Below, one piece after another: positions 27,209 through 36,765 of a stretch of 64,000 nt of DNA; positions within the stretch are counted from its first letter, which is position 1, and every line of letters begins with the position of its first letter. Source of the DNA: CAVYHJ01 sp963768165 [NCBI: uncultured bacterium] (lineage in GTDB: Bacteria; UBP4; UBA4092); NCBI GenBank assembly GCA_963768165.1, contig CAVYHJ010000001.1, positions 62,001 through 126,000 on the forward strand, written 5' to 3'. The notes below the pieces were generated by a model. It was given only the letters and a program-made list of their open reading frames with translations. It ran no database searches and had not been told where the DNA came from. The position numbers were made by a program, and so were the translations under genes.

Positions 27209-28243
27209 ATGGCAATCAAGAAATTTCCCGGTTTTATTGACATGCATGTACATCTCCGGGAACCGGGAGATACCCACAAGGAAGACTTCCTTAGCGGCAG
27301 CCGTGCGGCAATCAAGGGTGGATTTACTTTTATCGTAGATATGCCCAATAACCGGATACCAACAATTACCATCGAACGTTTAAACGAGAAAATTGCCCTT
27401 GCAAAAAAGGCGATCTGCGATATTGGGTTCCATTATGGAACCAATGGGCATAATACAGAGACCTTCGCGACAGTTGCTCCGAGAAAAGAAGTATATGGCC
27501 TCAAAATCTATTGCAATCACACCACTGGGGAGTTATTGGTAGACGATTTGAAACTTCTGGAAGCAATTTATCGCGCATGGCCCAGGCAGAAACCGGTTCT
27601 GGTGCACGCAGAGGGAGAACAATTAGAGACGGCTATCGGACTTGCCTACTTATACAACCAACGTCTTCATGTTTGTCATATTTCCCAGGCTGTAGAAGTG
27701 GCACTTGTGCGTAAAGCGAAAAGTAAGAAACAAAGTGTCACGGCGGGTGTCTGCCCACATCATTTATTTCTTAATGATAATGCACGGAAAACTCTAAAGG
27801 GTTTTGCTATTATGAAACCTCAATTGGGTTCTGCCACAGATCAGGATGCGTTGTGGGAGGGGTTTTCGGATGAGACGATTGATATTGTCGAAACCGATCA
27901 CGCGCCCCATACGCGACAGGAAAAAGAAGGTGAAAACCTGCCATTCGGGGTTCCCGGACTTGAGACGGCTGTTGGTTTACTTTTTTGTGCGGTCAAAGAA
28001 CGACGGATAACGGAGGAACGGTTGCTGACCTCACTTTATACATATCCAAAAAAGATTTTTAACATCGCCGAACAGCCGGATACCTATGTGGAAATGGATA
28101 TGGATAAGACTTGGGTGGTGGGAAAAGACAATTACGAATCGAAAGCAGGTTGGTCTCCGTTTGATGGATGGGAACTACCCGGTGTGATTAAAAAAGTTGT
28201 TTTACGGGGGAAAATCCTGCTCGACAACGGTAAAATTCTTTAG
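27209..28243 (+). CDS. pyrC: Dihydroorotase
   Basis: 344-residue zinc amidohydrolase, third step of UMP synthesis. Metal ligands are visible in FIDMHVHLREPG, GLKIYCNHTTGELLVDD (Lys expected to be carboxylated), HAEGEQ, HVCHISQ and VETDHAPH. It is shorter than the roughly 425 residues of the common class I enzyme, resembling compact forms. It opens the pyrC-pyrD-pyrF-pyrB group, divergent from guaB. The start is leaderless-looking (TATAAT 6 bases upstream). Confidence 0.9.
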   Translation: MAIKKFPGFIDMHVHLREPGDTHKEDFLSGSRAAIKGGFTFIVDMPNNRIPTITIERLNEKIALAKKAICDIGFHYGTNGHNTETFATVAPRKEVYGLKIYCNHTTGELLVDDLKLLEAIYRAWPRQKPVLVHAEGEQLETAIGLAYLYNQRLHVCHISQAVEVALVRKAKSKKQSVTAGVCPHHLFLNDNARKTLKGFAIMKPQLGSATDQDALWEGFSDETIDIVETDHAPHTRQEKEGENLPFGVPGLETAVGLLFCAVKERRITEERLLTSLYTYPKKIFNIAEQPDTYVEMDMDKTWVVGKDNYESKAGWSPFDGWELPGVIKKVVLRGKILLDNGKIL

Positions 28244-28248
28244 TTTGT

Positions 28249-28254
28249 TATAAA
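28249..28254 (+). promoter_or_regulatory. -10 box of pyrD (leaderless)
   Basis: TATAAA ends 8 bases before the pyrD ATG, overlapping the bases just after the pyrC stop. No Shine-Dalgarno is present. The -35 is weak. Confidence 0.35.
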
Positions 28255-28262
28255 ATATTTCT

Positions 28263-29336
28263 ATGTTACACGATCCGTTTTACGACCCAAACAAATCTTA
28301 TTATGAAAATTGGACGGATGGACCGTTTAATGGTTTTGCGGACGGTGTGGTTGTCCCGGAACCCGTGGAACCGCGGTTTACATTTTTCGGGTATCCACTA
28401 TCCTATCCATTCGGTATTCCGGCCGGTCCTCTTGTCAATGCGAAGTTTGTAAAAGCTGCACTCGACAAAGGGTTTGATATTCCCATCTATAAAACAGTGC
28501 GTACGCGTGAGCATCCCTGCCACGCTTGGCCAAATGTGCTGGGTGTTGAAATCGAAGGGGAGCTCACGTTGGAAAAGGCGCAAAAACCGCTTGTCGCAAG
28601 AAATGTCTATAAAGAACCTCTTTCGATTACTAATTCTTTTGGGAATCCTTCGTATACACCGGAGTATTGGATGGCGGATATTGCCAGTGCCATTTCTCAT
28701 GCTCGACCGGGTCAACTTATCATGGGGAGTCTTGAAGGAACAAAATGGAAGGGGCAATCTCCTGATGACTATGTGCGAGATTGGGTGGAAGGTATGAATA
28801 TGCTTGTGCGCGCGGGAGTCAAGGTCGTCGAAGCCAATTTTAGTTGTCCAAACGAGGGCACAACCAATCTACTGTGTTTCGATGTACCCAAAGTAAAACT
28901 GATTTCTAATGCAATCAAAGAAAAAATTGGGAATGTGCCGTTCGTGATCAAACTGGCCTACTTCCACCTTGAAACGCTGCGGGAACTTGTAAAAGAGGTC
29001 GGGACTATTGTTGATGGATTCGCGGCAATCAATACCATATCGGCTGTGATTCTTGATGAAAAAGGGTCTCAAGCGCTTCCCGGTGAAAAGCGTTTACGGA
29101 GCGGTGTCTGCGGATATGCCATTAAGTGGGCGGGTCTCGACATGACCCGACAATTGAAAGCACTTCGTGAAGAATTTGGAATGCATTACACAATTATCGG
29201 TGTGGGTGGAGTTACTACTCCGAAAGATTTTAAGGAATATCGCGAAGCCGGAGCGGATGTTGTTATGAGTGCGACCGGCGCGATGTGGAATCCGTATCTT
29301 GCCAAAGAAATCAGAGAGGCATATCCTGACGCGTAA
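28263..29336 (+). CDS. pyrD: Dihydroorotate dehydrogenase family protein
   Basis: 357-residue FMN barrel of the dihydroorotate dehydrogenase family, which oxidises dihydroorotate to orotate. Segments include YPFGIPAGPLVNAKFV, PLSITNSFGNPS and EANFSCPNEG, where Cys stands at the class 1 base position (NLSCPN) rather than the class 2 serine. VIKLA and the phosphate-binding IIGVGGVTTPKD follow. The electron acceptor is not clear, and no pyrK-like iron-sulfur subunit is adjacent. The N-terminal about 45 residues are unlike the usual class 1A or 2 start. The gene overlaps the longest pyrF frame. Confidence 0.85.
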   Translation: MLHDPFYDPNKSYYENWTDGPFNGFADGVVVPEPVEPRFTFFGYPLSYPFGIPAGPLVNAKFVKAALDKGFDIPIYKTVRTREHPCHAWPNVLGVEIEGELTLEKAQKPLVARNVYKEPLSITNSFGNPSYTPEYWMADIASAISHARPGQLIMGSLEGTKWKGQSPDDYVRDWVEGMNMLVRAGVKVVEANFSCPNEGTTNLLCFDVPKVKLISNAIKEKIGNVPFVIKLAYFHLETLRELVKEVGTIVDGFAAINTISAVILDEKGSQALPGEKRLRSGVCGYAIKWAGLDMTRQLKALREEFGMHYTIIGVGGVTTPKDFKEYREAGADVVMSATGAMWNPYLAKEIREAYPDA

Positions 29337-30144
29337 AAAATCCGCGACTGAAAAATATAGTACACGCGCACGATCCGTAAATTCTCTTGTCTGTGTGGGG
29401 CTGGATAGCGATATCCGGAAGATTCCCAGGAAGTTTCGAAAATCATCTCACCCGCAATTTGAATTCAATAAATATATTATTGAACAGACAAATGAATTCA
29501 CCAGCGCTTATAAATTGAATACCGCCTTTTATGAAGCGCGGGGTTCGGCAGGGATTGACGAACTTCAACGCACCATGGAGTATCTTCGGAAAAATTATCC
29601 GGAGATATATACTATCGGTGACGCAAAACGTGCGGATATCGGGAATACCAATACCGGCTCCATTGCATTTCTTTTTGATTTGATGAGATTTGACGCGATA
29701 ACATTAAATCCGTATCTCGGGAAAGAAGCTCTTGAACCATTTCTATCTCGGTCAGAAAAGGTTAATATAATCCTTTGCCGTACTTCTAATCCCGGTTCTG
29801 GAGAATTCCAAGAACTTATGGTTGGCAATAAACCTCTTTGGAGGATTGTGGCTGAAAAGGTTGTGTATGAATGGAATAAGCGAAACAACTGTATGTTGGT
29901 TGTTGGCGGAACCTATCCCGAAGAGTTAAAAATAATCCGTGGTATCGCAGGCGCCATGACTTTTCTTGTTCCCGGTATCGGGAAGCAGGGAGGAGACCTT
30001 CAGAAAGTAATCAAAAATGGGCTTAATGACCAAGGCGAAGGGCTTATTATCAATTCCGGCCGCGACATAATTTTTTCGGATAATCCAAGTGTTAAAGCGA
30101 AACAATTACGTGATGACATTAATGCCTGCCAAGAAGTGCTTTAA
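29269..30144 (+). CDS. pyrF: Orotidine 5'-phosphate decarboxylase (type 2)
   Basis: Last step of UMP synthesis. SLVCVGLDSD near the N-terminus and GDAKRADIGNT (the D-K-x-x-D catalytic tetrad) mark the subfamily 2 enzyme, and the phosphate-binding end is LVPGIGKQGGD. The coordinates use the longest frame from a GTG at 29269, which overlaps pyrD by 68 bases. Family N-termini suggest a real start near 29299-29340, but no ATG or Shine-Dalgarno is there, so the start is uncertain. Confidence 0.85.
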   Translation: MRPARCGIRILPKKSERHILTRKKSATEKYSTRARSVNSLVCVGLDSDIRKIPRKFRKSSHPQFEFNKYIIEQTNEFTSAYKLNTAFYEARGSAGIDELQRTMEYLRKNYPEIYTIGDAKRADIGNTNTGSIAFLFDLMRFDAITLNPYLGKEALEPFLSRSEKVNIILCRTSNPGSGEFQELMVGNKPLWRIVAEKVVYEWNKRNNCMLVVGGTYPEELKIIRGIAGAMTFLVPGIGKQGGDLQKVIKNGLNDQGEGLIINSGRDIIFSDNPSVKAKQLRDDINACQEVL

Positions 30145-30162
30145 AGTTTTCTCGTTCTCATT

Positions 30163-30168
30163 TATACT
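30163..30168 (+). promoter_or_regulatory. -10 box of pyrB (leaderless)
   Basis: TATACT ends 8 bases before the pyrB ATG with no Shine-Dalgarno between, the same arrangement as before pyrC and pyrD. Confidence 0.35.
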
Positions 30169-30176
30169 ATCTATCC

Positions 30177-31085
30177 ATGAAACACATCATTGCTTCCCAA
30201 CAATTTGACAGGAAATCCATCGCAAAAATATTTTCGCTTGCCGACCAACTTCAAAAGAAGAAAGAAAAGCCGCTTGTTGGCAAGGTCATGGCGTCTTTGT
30301 TTTATGAGCCAAGTACCCGAACTCGTTTGTCTTTTGAATCCGCAATGATTCGCTTGGGTGGAAATGTCATTACGACGGAGAATGCGACAGAGTTTTCTTC
30401 CGTTGCAAAAGGGGAAACTCTCGAAGATACCATTCGAATCGTAAATTACTACGCGGATGTTATTGTACTGAGACATTATGAGAAAGGCGCTTCAGAAAGG
30501 GCAGCTGCTGTATCCAACGTTCCCATTATTAATGCGGGAGATGGGATTGGACAGCACCCGACACAAGCGCTGCTGGACTTATATACTATCCAAAAGGAAC
30601 AAAAAAGAATTGATGGAGTGAAGATTGCGTTTGTCGGGGATCTTAAGAATGGAAGAACGGTAAGGTCATTGGCTTATTTATTGGGTAAATATAAAAATAT
30701 ACAAATATTTTTTGTCTCTCCTTCCCAATTAAGGATAAGAGAGGATATCAAGGAATACCTGCATAGACATCGAATTTTTTATAAAGAGTTGGAACATTTT
30801 GAAGCAATCCTTGGGGATATTGATGTCCTCTATCAAACACGTATTCAAAAGGAAAGATTTGCGAATAATCGAGAGTATAATAAATTTAAAGGGAACTACA
30901 TCCTCACATTGAAAGAGGCCGGGGAGATGAAACATAATTCTATTATTATGCATCCTCTTCCCCGAGTGGATGAAATTGCTCTGGAAGTGGATACGTCACC
31001 CAAGGCAGTATATTTTAAACAAGCGCAATATGGATTGCTGATACGAATGGCACTGCTAAAATCACTTTTAAGTCATTCTAAATAA
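30177..31085 (+). CDS. pyrB: Aspartate carbamoyltransferase catalytic chain
   Basis: 302-residue carbamoyltransferase, second step of UMP synthesis. The carbamoyl-phosphate motif FYEPSTRTRLSFE, the GDGIGQHPTQALLDLYT loop, FVGDLKNGRTVRSL and MHPLPRVDEI are all intact. No regulatory pyrI is present. It is the last of the pyr group; pyrE and carAB are not in the window. Confidence 0.95.
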   Translation: MKHIIASQQFDRKSIAKIFSLADQLQKKKEKPLVGKVMASLFYEPSTRTRLSFESAMIRLGGNVITTENATEFSSVAKGETLEDTIRIVNYYADVIVLRHYEKGASERAAAVSNVPIINAGDGIGQHPTQALLDLYTIQKEQKRIDGVKIAFVGDLKNGRTVRSLAYLLGKYKNIQIFFVSPSQLRIREDIKEYLHRHRIFYKELEHFEAILGDIDVLYQTRIQKERFANNREYNKFKGNYILTLKEAGEMKHNSIIMHPLPRVDEIALEVDTSPKAVYFKQAQYGLLIRMALLKSLLSHSK

Positions 31086-31208
31086 AATAGAGTGATAAGT
31101 GGGTTGGCATTGAAGATCTTTGAAACAGGCTACTAAATTATAGTGGGTATTTAGTTTTGTCTTTTTTACCGGACTAAAATATCCGAAATAAAATAAAGAA
31201 TACAAACG

Positions 31209-33767
31209 GTGAATCCCTTAAATTCTATAAAAGAAATACCCTTACTGGGTACCTGGCGATTGAACCATTTCAAGCCGGGTGAAGCGAATGTTTCCAAATT
31301 GACTCAGTTGGATTATGTTCCTGAAGGCTGGTTGGAAGCAAAAGTCCCCGGGGAGGTTCATCTGGATTTAATGAAATCCGGGAAAATCCACGGGTTTTAT
31401 TATGGAAAAGACCCACAGGAATATAAATGGATTGAAGATGAAGATTGGTGGTATTGGACGGAATTTTATATCCCTGCTGATTTTAAGCAACAACGGGTTG
31501 AACTGATTTTTGAGGGGTTGGATTGTTTTGCAACTATCTGGTTGAATGGAAAACAAATTGCCCAATCTGCCGATATGTTTGTCCCGCTGAATTGTGTTGT
31601 GACTCAACAAGTGCGCTATGGAAAGCGCAATGTCATCATGGTTCGACTCGCGTCTCCCATTAAATCTGTAGAAGGGAAAGATACTTCCAAACTATTTTCC
31701 ACAACATCTTTTGACCGTATCCTGGCACGAAAGGCCCAGATGTCTTACAGTTGGGACTTTTGTGGCCGTTGTGTGACGACCGGGATTTGGAAACCCGTTT
31801 ATTTGAGAAGTTATACTACCGCCGTAATCCGCGATATTCATATTGTCACCCAATTACAAAACCAACAGGATGCAATCATTCATTATTCGATTGAAATTGA
31901 AAATGTCAGCCAGGTAAAACAAAAAGTAGGTCTGGAGGTAAACCTTTCCAGAAAAAACACACAATTTGTCTCTCGGTTAAATCCAACACTAAATAAGGGT
32001 ATCAATCAAATCCATGGACAGATTAATGTAAAAAAAGCCGAGTATTGGTGGCCTTGGAATATGGGGTCTCCCAATTTATATGATTTTCAGGTTTATCTCA
32101 GGCAAAAAAATACGATTTTGGATTCGAGCCACCTCCGGTTTGGAATCCGGGAAATAAAGTTAATCCAGTCACCCCAGGATGACGGAGGTAAATCGTTTAC
32201 ATTCTGTATTAATAACCGACCCTTTTTTGCCAAGGGTGCCAACTGGGTTACACCCAATATGACCTTTGCTGATATTTCGGAGAAAGATTACCGTGACCGG
32301 TTGACTTTGGCGAAAGAAGGTAATATCAGCATGCTTCGGGTCTGGGGTGGTGGGATTTATGAGCATGATTCTTTTTATAATCTATGTGACGAAATGGGCA
32401 TTTTGATTTTTCATGATTTTATGTTCGCCTGCGGCGTCTATCCCCAAGACCCGGAATTTCTTGAGTTAGTGAAACAGGAGGGAACTCATGTTGTCCGCCG
32501 GTTACGAAACCATCCTTCTCTCATTGCCTGGAGCGGGGATAATGAAAATGATGCTGCTTACCAATGGGCAAAACGTCCTTTCGGTGCTTGGAATGAAAAT
32601 CTATTGACCCGCAAAGTTTTAAAAGAAGTCACTCAAATTCTTGATCCCACTCGACCCTATTTACCCAGTAGTCCTTACAGTCCCGACTCGAGCAAGGAAC
32701 CGGGTGACCCAATGATGGGTGATAGTCATAATTATTGCATGTCACTTGATCCTGCCAGTCCTCACTATTATAAAAAATACGGTGAATTACAATCACGCTT
32801 TGAAAGTGAATTCGGATTTGGGGTGCTTCCAGAACCGGATTCTTTTTATAAATTCAATCACCTGCGGATTTCGTTGAAAACTCCCGAAGTGCCGGATGTA
32901 TTTGTCTTTCCCATGGGTCATAAATTATCTCTGACCAATCCGTTGGAACTGGATTCGGTGTTATGGGAAAGCCAGCTATTTCATGCGTATGGGTTGAGAT
33001 ATGCCATCGAACATTTCCGCCGCCGGAAATGGTATTGCAGCGGGACGCTATATTGGAAATTCAATGATCCTTATGCAGATGCCCACTGGATATTTCCTTC
33101 CCAGATGTCGGTATTGGATTTGTATTTAAAACCCCGGATTGCCTATTACTGGACACGGAAAGCCTATGAACCGGTCATTCTGTCTTTCAAGGAAGAATCG
33201 GATAAGGGGATCTCACTCTGGGTCATTAATGACCAGGATAAACAGATTACAGATACGATCCTCTTACGGCGGTTTGACTTGAATGGAAAATTAATCTCAC
33301 AGGAAAAGATTTCTGTATTTATCCCGCCAGATATTTCGGTCAAAGTGAAATCTATCGATTTCCGTAAATATATGAACCCGCAAAATGAATTTTTACATAT
33401 GCAATTCACGAAATCCACGTCAATGATTGAATCGACTTATTTTCCTGTTGATTTTACCGGATGGCGTGGATTGCCATTTCCCAAAGCGGTTCTAAAAATA
33501 CACGTCTCCACAGCCGGTAAAAAGAATACTATTCAAGTTGATATCAAAACGGATGTGTATGCCAATGTAATCCGGTTGGAAATCCCCGGGATTTCAGCAC
33601 GGTATAATGATAATTATTTCTGTCTTCTTCCCAATTCTCATCGGACGATCCTCATCGAACCCAGAGATCCACAGATTGATTTGCATGGGAAAAGACTTCT
33701 TGTAAGTGCTCTCAATAGCAAAAACTATCAAATCGAGTTATCGCCGGGTACAAGTCTCTATCCTTAG
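31209..33767 (+). CDS. GH2 beta-mannosidase-like enzyme
   Basis: 852-residue glycoside hydrolase family 2 protein of the beta-mannosidase group, without a signal peptide, so probably cytoplasmic. The N-terminal sugar-binding jelly roll (about 1-190) has GFYYGKDPQEYKWIEDEDWWYWTEF-type sequence, followed by an Ig-like domain and the barrel. The acid/base is Glu446 in SGDNENDAA and the nucleophile is Glu534 in SEFGFG. SYSWDFCGR and LRVWGGGIYE are typical of mannosidases. The start is a GTG with no clear Shine-Dalgarno. The following 33768-33975 holds a small GTGGC/GCCAC hairpin and no gene. Confidence 0.9.
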   Translation: MNPLNSIKEIPLLGTWRLNHFKPGEANVSKLTQLDYVPEGWLEAKVPGEVHLDLMKSGKIHGFYYGKDPQEYKWIEDEDWWYWTEFYIPADFKQQRVELIFEGLDCFATIWLNGKQIAQSADMFVPLNCVVTQQVRYGKRNVIMVRLASPIKSVEGKDTSKLFSTTSFDRILARKAQMSYSWDFCGRCVTTGIWKPVYLRSYTTAVIRDIHIVTQLQNQQDAIIHYSIEIENVSQVKQKVGLEVNLSRKNTQFVSRLNPTLNKGINQIHGQINVKKAEYWWPWNMGSPNLYDFQVYLRQKNTILDSSHLRFGIREIKLIQSPQDDGGKSFTFCINNRPFFAKGANWVTPNMTFADISEKDYRDRLTLAKEGNISMLRVWGGGIYEHDSFYNLCDEMGILIFHDFMFACGVYPQDPEFLELVKQEGTHVVRRLRNHPSLIAWSGDNENDAAYQWAKRPFGAWNENLLTRKVLKEVTQILDPTRPYLPSSPYSPDSSKEPGDPMMGDSHNYCMSLDPASPHYYKKYGELQSRFESEFGFGVLPEPDSFYKFNHLRISLKTPEVPDVFVFPMGHKLSLTNPLELDSVLWESQLFHAYGLRYAIEHFRRRKWYCSGTLYWKFNDPYADAHWIFPSQMSVLDLYLKPRIAYYWTRKAYEPVILSFKEESDKGISLWVINDQDKQITDTILLRRFDLNGKLISQEKISVFIPPDISVKVKSIDFRKYMNPQNEFLHMQFTKSTSMIESTYFPVDFTGWRGLPFPKAVLKIHVSTAGKKNTIQVDIKTDVYANVIRLEIPGISARYNDNYFCLLPNSHRTILIEPRDPQIDLHGKRLLVSALNSKNYQIELSPGTSLYP

Positions 33768-33975
33768 AAATTTTTGACAGTACCTGCAGGTCGCTTAAAG
33801 TGGATGACAGGGTCTTTGGTGGAAGGAGGATTCCTTAGAGGTGGAAAATGTGGCGTTAAGCCACTTGTTTAAGTATGTCTCTGTGGAGAATCGATGAGAA
33901 CCAGGTATGCTCCCGTTCATACGCTGATTTTTACGTCTGTATTGACTTGCATGGTACTCACTTACTTAGAATAAA

Positions 33976-35055
33976 CTAACTGGTCTTTGCAATCATACCG
34001 CGCACTCGTAACTTTAAATCGTTGGGACTATCCGAGGCGGCAAGTGCATCTTCTAGCGTAATTACTTTATCCATGTATAACTTATATAAATGTTGGTCAA
34101 ATGTTTGCATTTTCTCCTGTGTTCCTGAGGCAATGGATGATTTAAGTTGTAATAGGTCTCCCCGCCGGATGAGTTCGGAAATCCGCGGTGTATTAATCAT
34201 GATTTCAATCGCAGCAATCCTTCCTTTTCCGTCGGTCTTGCGGACCAACCGCTGCGAGATGATGGCCGTTAAATTATTGGCAAGGCTTGAATAAATGCGG
34301 GGATGATCATGAGGCGGGAAAAATTGCATAATCCGTTCCATGGTTTGGTTCGCGTTATTCGAATGTAGAGTAGATAAAACCAAATGCCCTGTCTCCGCAA
34401 AATCAATGGCGGCACTGACCGTTTCTTGGTCACGCATCTCACCAATCAAAATTACTTCCGGTGCTTGGCGTAGTGCGCTGCGTAATGCTTTGCTAAAGGA
34501 AAGCGTGTCCGACCCGACTTCCCGTTGGCTGAGGATACTTTTATCGTTTTTATGCAGAAATTCAATCGGGTCTTCAATGGTTACGATATGTCCCGCGCGA
34601 TATTGGTTCCTTTGTCGAATCATTGCCGCCAGTGTTGTGGATTTTCCGCTTCCGGTTGCGCCGGTAATTAAAATTAACCCGCGGTCTTCTAATACCATTT
34701 CTCCCAGTACCGCCGGGAGACCCAATTGTTCAATGGTCGGAACATTGATCTCTACCCGCCGGAATACCAGTGCGTACGTCCCCCGTTGTTTATAAATATT
34801 TCCGCGAAACCGTCCTACCCCCGGCATCCCATACGCCAGGTTTATTTCTGGGTCGATTTCGATTTGCTTCTTTTGCTCATCAGTTAAAATGGAATAAGCG
34901 AGTTTTTCCGTGTCTTGTGGTGTGAGAGAATAGTCGTTCGCCGGTTCGCCAATGCCATTTATTCTGAGCATCGGCGGGCTCCCAACCACGCAGTATAAAT
35001 CCGATCCTTGCCTCTCCATTAACGCCTTTAAAAGCGTCTCAATATGTAATTCCAT
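33976..35055 (-). CDS. pilT: Type IV pilus retraction ATPase PilT
   Basis: 359-residue PilT, the hexameric motor that depolymerises type IV pili. The N-terminal PAS-like domain begins MELHIETLLKALMERQGSDLY. Walker A GATGSGKST has Lys138, followed by VTIEDPIEFLH, the VILIGEMRDQETVSAAIDFAETGHLVLSTLHSN region (Walker B and His box), and the PilT-type ISQRLV region. I start at the ATG at 35055, which gives the family's usual length, although the frame is open 150 bases further. It is the last gene of a five-gene same-strand run. No PilB or PilC is adjacent. Confidence 0.93.
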   Translation of the reverse strand: MELHIETLLKALMERQGSDLYCVVGSPPMLRINGIGEPANDYSLTPQDTEKLAYSILTDEQKKQIEIDPEINLAYGMPGVGRFRGNIYKQRGTYALVFRRVEINVPTIEQLGLPAVLGEMVLEDRGLILITGATGSGKSTTLAAMIRQRNQYRAGHIVTIEDPIEFLHKNDKSILSQREVGSDTLSFSKALRSALRQAPEVILIGEMRDQETVSAAIDFAETGHLVLSTLHSNNANQTMERIMQFFPPHDHPRIYSSLANNLTAIISQRLVRKTDGKGRIAAIEIMINTPRISELIRRGDLLQLKSSIASGTQEKMQTFDQHLYKLYMDKVITLEDALAASDSPNDLKLRVRGMIAKTS

Positions 35056-35328
35056 GAATATTGAGAATACAACAAGTAGATTGGTTTGGCAAGATAAGAA
35101 TTCACTCGAGTTTAGGTGATTCATAACAATAGCAGGCTTTTTGCAACAGAAATCACGGTTAACAAACTGATTGTCCGAACCGATAGGTTGCAGAGTTCTT
35201 AGCACGGATACTGCTTACCCATCGTTTTTGATCCTCTCCGATACAAGTTTATATGATTGTTCAATTCCCAAATTTCATGAATCAAGATAATTCCGGGGAA
35301 GTTTTGCTGTCTTTTTAGGAAAGGTGAG

Positions 35329-36765
35329 TCAGCGGAATCCCTGGGAAGGCAGGACACCCGGACGGGTGATGACGGGTGTGATTGGTTGTTTGTCGGTGGA
35401 ATTCAAAGGGGCCACTGTATCGAGAATTTTTTCGACCATTTCGAGAGTCACGGGTTCCCGCATTAATTGCGATTGTGCCAGGATACGATTGGCGATTCCT
35501 TCCATTTCGCGGACATTGGAGGGAAGACGAATCGCGACAATCCTGGCTATTTCATCGGGAATGTCCAGTCCACGTGCAGAGGTTTTCTTTCGGAAGATCG
35601 CCATGCGTGTTTCCAAATCCGGGATTTGAACATCTACCGTTAGCCCGCCTTCAAACCGCGACCGTAGACGGTCTTCCAACTTGTCAATCTGCCGGGGAAG
35701 CCGATCGGAGGTGATGACCATCTGGCCGTTGGAACGATGGAGTTGTTCGAAAAGGTAAAAAAATTCCTCCTGTGTTTGTTCATGTCCGCTGAGAAACTGG
35801 ATATCGTCAATCAACAGGATATCCAGATTGCGATAATGCGATTTAAAATCTTTTAGAGTTCCGTGCTCGACGGCATTGATTAATTCCCGGATAAAAACGT
35901 CAATGGATATAAAACAAATTTTGGCCTTTGGATATTTTTCAATAAGCGCATTACCGATGGCATTGGATAAATGAGTTTTTCCCAAACCGACTCCGCCATA
36001 AATAAACAGGGGATTGAATCCAATACCCGGCTGCGCGACCACATTTTGTGCCGCCGCCCACGCCAGTTGGTTACTGGGACCCACTACGAAATTTTCAAAG
36101 GTTAAATAGGAAATCGGTAATTTATCTTCTGGTTTTTCGATTTCCATTATCGCAGAAACACGAGGAACTGGCTGAGGAGGAACAACCGTCACCCAGGGCC
36201 GTTCAATGGCAGATTCTGTTCCGGGAGAACCGTCGACAGGAAATTCTCTTTTAACCGGGGAGGATGGGGGAACAATTTCGTCGTGCGTTTTAAAAGTCGA
36301 AAAGTCTTTTTCCGAGGGACGCGCGACCGGTTCATAACTTTTATTCAGTATTTCCAAAATGGCGTCCCGTTTTCCATGAACGGGTCGAATATGTAATCCG
36401 GTGAGTTTGCTGATTTCCGAAAGCGCTTCCGTGTCCAGAGGGTCTTCTATTACAAGCGTTAAATCATTCTCTTTTAATTCAAACGGGAAACAGGTATATT
36501 TTCTGGCTAAATTTTCAGGAATCAGATTCAATAAATCTTTATTCCGGATTGCGAAAGTTTTGGGGTTAATATAGAGACTGCCAAATTGTTTGGCGAGAAC
36601 GTTGTTTAAATCATCTGTGGTAATATACCCAAGGTCTATGAGAATTTTACCCAATGGATGATATTCTTTTTCCTGGGAATTTAATGCTTCCTGAAGCATG
36701 GTAGGCGTGATTAAGCGCTGTTCCAGTAAGAGTTCACCAATTTTCTTTGTCGGGATGTCGTCCAT
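35329..36765 (-). CDS. MshEN (GspE N-terminal)-DnaA AAA+ fusion protein
   Basis: 478 residues. Residues about 1-150 form an MshEN/T2SSE_N domain, the N-terminal part of GspE/PilB ATPases that in MshE binds c-di-GMP. It has two successive roughly 24-residue motifs (KIGELLLEQRLITP... and PLGKILIDLGYITT..., each ending in Gln). After a proline-rich linker (about 165-215), residues about 220-440 are a DnaA domain III: Walker A GGVGLGKTH (Lys263), Walker B LLIDDIQF (Asp320/Asp321), arginine finger Arg370 in RSRFEGG, sensor II Arg419 in NVREMEG. DnaA domain IV, the DnaA-box-binding helix-turn-helix, is absent; a short proline-rich tail ends the protein. So it is probably not the replication initiator. 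pilT follows 273 bases downstream and an HD-GYP gene precedes it. Confidence 0.9.
   Translation of the reverse strand: MDDIPTKKIGELLLEQRLITPTMLQEALNSQEKEYHPLGKILIDLGYITTDDLNNVLAKQFGSLYINPKTFAIRNKDLLNLIPENLARKYTCFPFELKENDLTLVIEDPLDTEALSEISKLTGLHIRPVHGKRDAILEILNKSYEPVARPSEKDFSTFKTHDEIVPPSSPVKREFPVDGSPGTESAIERPWVTVVPPQPVPRVSAIMEIEKPEDKLPISYLTFENFVVGPSNQLAWAAAQNVVAQPGIGFNPLFIYGGVGLGKTHLSNAIGNALIEKYPKAKICFISIDVFIRELINAVEHGTLKDFKSHYRNLDILLIDDIQFLSGHEQTQEEFFYLFEQLHRSNGQMVITSDRLPRQIDKLEDRLRSRFEGGLTVDVQIPDLETRMAIFRKKTSARGLDIPDEIARIVAIRLPSNVREMEGIANRILAQSQLMREPVTLEMVEKILDTVAPLNSTDKQPITPVITRPGVLPSQGFR

Noticed and set aside
35329-36765. Chromosomal replication initiator dnaA and an origin nearby
   Set aside because: Domain IV is absent, an MshEN domain replaces domain I, and I saw no cluster of TTATCCACA-type boxes in the flanking intergenic regions.
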